A stretch of 64,000 nucleotides of DNA, from contig CAKMRJ010004445.1 of the NCBI GenBank assembly GCA_928212115.1, forward strand, positions 77,395,360 to 77,459,359. The letters run 5' to 3'. Source of the stretch: Lactuca virosa (Eukaryota > Streptophyta > Magnoliopsida > Asterales > Asteraceae). The notes beneath the pieces are model-generated. The model did not search any database and was not told the DNA's origin. It was given only the letters and a program-made list of their open reading frames with translations. The translations under genes and the position numbers were made by a program. Every line of letters starts with the position of its first letter. Within the stretch, counting starts at the first letter, position 1. Shown here piece by piece: positions 59,301 to 64,000 of the stretch.

Positions 59301-59938
59301 TTACTTAGTGGCAACTCATCTACTCCTTACACGATGCTCCAATTATCATTTGTGTCGGTATCGAAACGCTTTTTCCTAGTTGTAACTCTAATACGAAGAC
59401 GATGAAGAGGTATTAAGGAATAATTGGCATAGGTTTCGACTTAAGATTATTACTAGTGTATATCTAGCTACTAACCTTACATCTAAAGTCAATAGCTACC
59501 GAGGAATACCCATTCTTAGTACTATGTGCATTGCTCCTAGAGTGGCTAGTGATATAACCTAAGTGGTTAACCTAGCACTTGATAAGGGACAAGAATATTT
59601 CTAAATAAAGACATTGTGGTAAAAGTGCACTTAGTTTCTAAGTGTACCTAGATGAATGCCTATAATATGCAATGCCCGTACGCACACCGAAAAACTTTGT
59701 TTTTCAAGAGTTCAAACTGAAAATCGTTTTGAACATAATTCTACTATAACCGTTTCAAGCCTCGCATTAAGTTTCCTTAATTAAGCATAGTTGGCCAGGC
59801 TATACTTAATTAAAGTCCAATAATGCGTACTCGAATTAGTTATACCAGTAGTATGTTCATTATTTTTAAAACATTTTGAAATTTTTTTGGCTATAGTTGT
59901 GGTTCTCCAAAGGAAAACCGGTATTCTCTATAACCTTC
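56316..59938 (-). mobile_element. Non-coding interior of element G
   Basis: About 3.6 kb without any gag or pol motif on either strand. Open frames are short and featureless. A 41-bp-spaced direct repeat (TCTCACTGTTATCAAAATGT) is at 57084-57157. An 11-bp tandem array (AAGGCGAGTAT) is at 59029-59061. The polypurine tract and primer site are both intact, so the transcript could still be reverse transcribed with proteins supplied by another element. Confidence 0.8.
59029..59061. repeat. 11-bp tandem repeat, three copies
   Basis: AAGGCGAGTAT, AAGACGAGTAT, AAGGCGAGTAC in the interior of element G. Confidence 0.85.
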
Positions 59939-59951
59939 GGCTCTGATACCA
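59939..59951 (-). other. Primer binding site of element G (tRNA-iMet)
   Basis: Minus-strand TGGTATCAGAGCC lies five bases from the LTR end at 59957. Confidence 0.88.
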
Positions 59952-59956
59952 TTTTC

Positions 59957-62900
59957 TGTCACACCCCGCTAAAGCGGAAACACAGGCGTGGCAGTATAAA
60001 GGGTTTCATAGCAAAAGTTAAAAGACAACACCAACCATAGTATTAAAAATCATTACAATTTCACAATGGGTTTGAACAACTTTTAAAAGAAATTACAATG
60101 TAAATTGAAATACAACACATGCGAATGCTCCTAAAAGTGAAGTGTCCCTAAGTGCCACTTACTCGATGATTCCTGAAAAAGCATGTAAAACGAGCGTCAA
60201 CTATAAAAATAGTTGGTGAGTACTCACAGATAAACAAAATAATACTGGTTCCATGAATTGAAATCAAAGTTTTGATAAAAGTTTCCAATAATAAAAGTAT
60301 ATTGTTAAAATGAGTAAATAAGTTTGTAAAAACAAAGTTCTTTGTCATCATGAGAGATAAAGTATGTTGCCCAAATAAGATGCAACATTCATATCCTCAT
60401 GGAAGATAAAGTTTGTTACTCAAACGAGTAAACAAGTTTCATTGCTAAAATGAGCAATCAATTTCGTTGCTACAAGGAGCAAACAATTTCATTGCTAAAA
60501 CACGTATATAAGTTTTAGTAATAAAGTTTCGTTGTTGTAATGAGAAACAAAGTTCATTGCTATAATTAATAAACAAGTTTATTGCTATATAAGTAACGAG
60601 TTTGTATGTGTATGAGCAAACAATGAGTCTCAACCAAACCTATGACTGAAGCCCTATCAAGATCTATGTTTATCGTTCCATAGATGAATATGGTATCATG
60701 CACTCCAGCAATAGGGCGAGTGAGGAGTTGTCAATTCCTAATAGCGCTATCCATAATGACCATTGGCTCAAAGAGTTAATGGTTAGAGATAAGGGAAGGG
60801 CCTTAGTACGATAAGTTCTCATGTTCCGTGTTGCATAGACATACATAGAGAGACATAGCAATAAAATAGCAATCATGTTTGATACAAATCAATTTAAATA
60901 CAACATTCAAATAATAGTTTTTCGGGACATGCTTTTCCACCCCAAAACATAAAAACTGAAAATAGGGGAGTGCGTGAATACTCACAATATGCAAAATATA
61001 GCAACCAAGTTTATACGAGTCAAATAATACAACGAACATAATAGTTTAGGACATGCTTTTCCACCCCAAAACAAAAAACCGAAAATAGGGACGGGTGAAT
61101 ACTCACAATGCATTGAGATGATGCAAATATGCCTTGTTGATCTACGCTCCACTCGTACCATTATCGTTTTCACAAACGGTTACCACTAATGAGTCTCTAA
61201 TTGAAATCTAATACTAGTATACTTACTACTACAATAGAATTATGCCATAATGTGTCAAAATTTAATATTGATAAGTTACAAACATTTTTCTGGGGAATTA
61301 AGTTTCAAAGAATCAATTGTTATATAACAATTTAAGTGGAAAATTTCCATTATTGAAATGTTAATATTTAACATTTAGAGGTGTTCCAATGATTAAATAT
61401 TCAAAACGAAATCAATTTAGTTCTAAACTTTCCCAAACTTTGTATTTCATTTTTAATTGAAGTCAAACACCTTAAGATAAAATTTTCTTATTTTTGATTC
61501 GTCTCTACTATTTTTCACCATTTAATCCATGAATAATCATAAAATCATGGAAAAATAGTAAATTATCATGAAAAATTCTTGTAATTTTTGTGTAACTATT
61601 TTACAGTGTACATAATCTAGGAAAAATATTAATATGTGTTTTCAAAAAGTTTAACACAATTTTTCTGATTTTTGTACATTTAAGTGTATTAAATTTGGAA
61701 AAATAGAAGAAAAATAGCATACAGAAGATAAAAATCATCAAAATTTTTATGTATCATCCTAACATATTTACAAGAGTTCTGGTAAATTTTCATGAATTTT
61801 GGATGAGGTAAAACTATTTTTCCTGTTTTTAGTCCATTATAAACACAAAAATTCAAGAAAATAGATATACATTTTCAAAAATTGCCAAATATTTTTCGGA
61901 GTCTTAAATATAAGGTACAAGCTGCGAAAAATAGAAATAATATTTTCAATTCCCTAAAGTGGTTTTTATGATTTATTAGAGCTAAATAAAAAAGAAAATT
62001 AAAAACCATACTAAACAGTAACAAAATCGATGATGATGAAACTTTGGAGAGATGTTTATTAACTTAAAGGGTCATCCACAAATATTTCCAGAATTTATTT
62101 ACAAGTTTAAATGTTTTATATGCTTTAACACTCTATTTTATTATTATTTTCATGTAAAAAAAAGAAAGAAAATATATATTGAGCTGAAAATTTCCAGAAT
62201 GCAACTTCAAACAATTTAATAACAATGAAAAATTTTTCTTATTTTTGATGTCGAAAAACATGCCTAAAGGCTCAAACAATTATAGAGAAAACTTGATTCT
62301 TGTGATTTTGGTAAAAATTATTGATGTTACTTTGAGAATTTTTGCAACATGTTCCAAAGGCTTTTTGAATCAAGATATTTTTATACCTCTTAATACATGA
62401 TGTTAAGTGCTTAAGTTAATTTTTCCTTGATTTTTAGTGATGAATAAGATCTTTGAACATGCAATACAAAACTAGTATTCACAAAAAGGTGCTGATTGTG
62501 CAACAGTTTTGTAAAAATTGCTAAAAATCGAAATATTGGAATTTTCCAGTGAGGTCAGATGGGTTTGAAAGCTAACTCAAAATATTATATTTCAGAAAAA
62601 GAATCACAAATTTTGGCTAAGAAATGAGTGAGATATGACAGTTTAAAGTCAGGTAAAGAAATCTGGCAGATTGCATGCATGATGATTGGTTAGAAAAGTT
62701 GGTTTTCATCTTTCTTGAGTAAATCTTTTCAAGTATTTTAAATACTATCATGATAAACTCATATTTTAGTCATGTTTCCAGAGATCAAAAGATTTAAAAC
62801 TTATCAAAATGTATACATGCATTTATGAACAAAATTTGTTTCTCAAAAACTCTTAACTTGAGTTTGATTTTTAATCCTTAAAATCGATTTTTGCACTAAG

Positions 62901-64000
62901 ATCATGAACATGCAACCTTGTTTATCATACATGCATGGTGTTAAAACACATCCATCATGTGTAAAAACCATTTTAACAAAAAAGAAAACAAGTTTTAAGA
63001 GATGAAGAAGGAGAAAGTGTAAGAAAAAGAGCAAAACTTGAAGGAAAAGTGAAGTAGAAATCGATTTTACCTTCAAGAATACCACAAGATGATGAAGATT
63101 CGAGTTTGAGGAGTGTTCTTGGGTTTGTTTTCTAGAAAATTTCTTGGTTCTTAGAGGGAAGAAGAGAGAATGGAGTGGTGTTTGGAGAGAAAAAGTAGAG
63201 AGAAGGCAGAGAGAGTTTTTAGAGAGAGAAAGAAGAGAGATGTTGTGTGTGTTGGAGAATGAGAGTGTGAGAGAGATATGGGGAGAGAGGGATCTGATTT
63301 TAGGGGAGGAGAGGCTCTCTCTCTCTGTTTCTTTATAAAAATTCAAATCTTTTATAAAAATATCCAACTTTTTATAAAATGTGCACCTTAACCTAGTTTT
63401 TATGCATACAAAACTTTGATTTTTGACTTATAAATCAAGTGTAAATGTTAATAACTAAATCTTATTTTTCATGAATTTATTTCATAATAATTATTATGAT
63501 AAGATAATATTATAAGGTTCATAATTGTTTTTATAGGATTTTTAAGGTTAAAGTTTATAAATATGAGTTTTTAGGGCTTTTGGGTTTTGGGTTTAATAAA
63601 CTTTGATATCAAAATAAATAGAATATTTGAGACTTTAATTATCTTATGGTATTATAACTCTTTTATAGTTATAAATAATGTTTGTAATTTATTTTATCGG
63701 TTTATTGGCATTTATGTAGTGATTCCGAGATTCAAGCGAAATGAGGAATCAAGTATACTAGTCCTAGTCTTCAAATTGACTTAAGTTTCTATGAGACTTT
63801 GAACTACTCTACTTCTCAGGTCAAGTGCATGATTGGGTGTATATGATTCATGAAATGTTTTCGAGTCAAAGAGTGATCCAAATATGGATAGTCACTACAG
63901 TTAGTAGATGTAGAATTCACATATCAAGGTGAAATCTAAGTACACCATCCATTGTTTCTATATGTTTCCAAGTTTCTAGTAGGTTATAACTTAGCTTCTA
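59957..64000 (-). mobile_element. 5' LTR of giant-LTR element G, cut by the window edge
   Basis: It is the same sequence as 52149-56218; about 86 bp are missing at the right. The visible part is 26 bp shorter than the matching part of the 3' LTR because of many small deletions, densest from about 61020. The 174-residue minus-strand frame at 62843-63367 is not shared intact with the other copy and is not considered a gene. Confidence 0.9.

Noticed and set aside
62843..63367. 174-residue minus-strand frame in the 5' LTR of G
   Set aside because: It is low in complexity (L/S/F-rich, from CT-rich DNA), and the matching stretch of the 3' LTR does not keep it open.

Overview
This window is repeat DNA from a plant nuclear genome. 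No intact host gene, tRNA, rRNA or CRISPR array can be supported. The evidence is AT-rich sequence, Ty1/copia and Ty3/gypsy LTR retrotransposons with initiator-methionine tRNA primer sites, chromodomain integrases, and a Mutator-type foldback element with a 9-bp target duplication. The LTR families, and the short arrays such as GACTCGTCGAGTC and TACGCCCAACGTAC inside them, look to me like a composite (Asteraceae), possibly Lactuca. That is recollection and could not be tested here.

Layout, left to right. 1-558: a copia LTR running off the window. 559-2110: a Ty3-type LTR fragment on the minus strand. 2111-8067: a badly decayed plus-strand chromovirus-type Ty3 element (element I) lacking the RNase H and integrase core. 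8068-9470: another minus-strand Ty3-type LTR. 9471-10984: unassigned. 10985-12246: a foldback Mutator-like element. From 12431: the 1.85-kb 5' LTR, primer site and decayed interior of a plus-strand Ty3-type element (D), which holds a copia solo LTR (16211-16995).

Nest one is inside D. Element C (17812-37603) is a small non-autonomous LTR element with 283-bp LTRs. It is split by copia element B (20000-35816), and B's gag is split by copia element A (25367-33152). Order: D <- C <- B <- A. A has a perfect 5-bp target duplication; C's and probably B's are imperfect.

Nest two starts after a decayed stretch (37604-38537) and an LTR fragment (K, 38538-39802). Ty3 chromovirus H (39803-45299, minus) is interrupted in protease by copia E (45300-48139, minus). 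E is interrupted in reverse transcriptase by Ty3 chromovirus F (48140-52148, minus). F is interrupted in integrase by G (52149 to beyond 64000), a giant-LTR element with no coding interior. The far halves of G, F, E and H should lie beyond the right edge.

Nothing here works as a pathway. The coding parts are gag-pol genes, all broken by insertions, stops, frameshifts or lost catalytic residues. The most unusual items are element C with its unrecognised ORF, the 591-bp LTR duplication in F that doubles the promoter, the 4.2-kb-LTR element G, and the foldback Mutator element.
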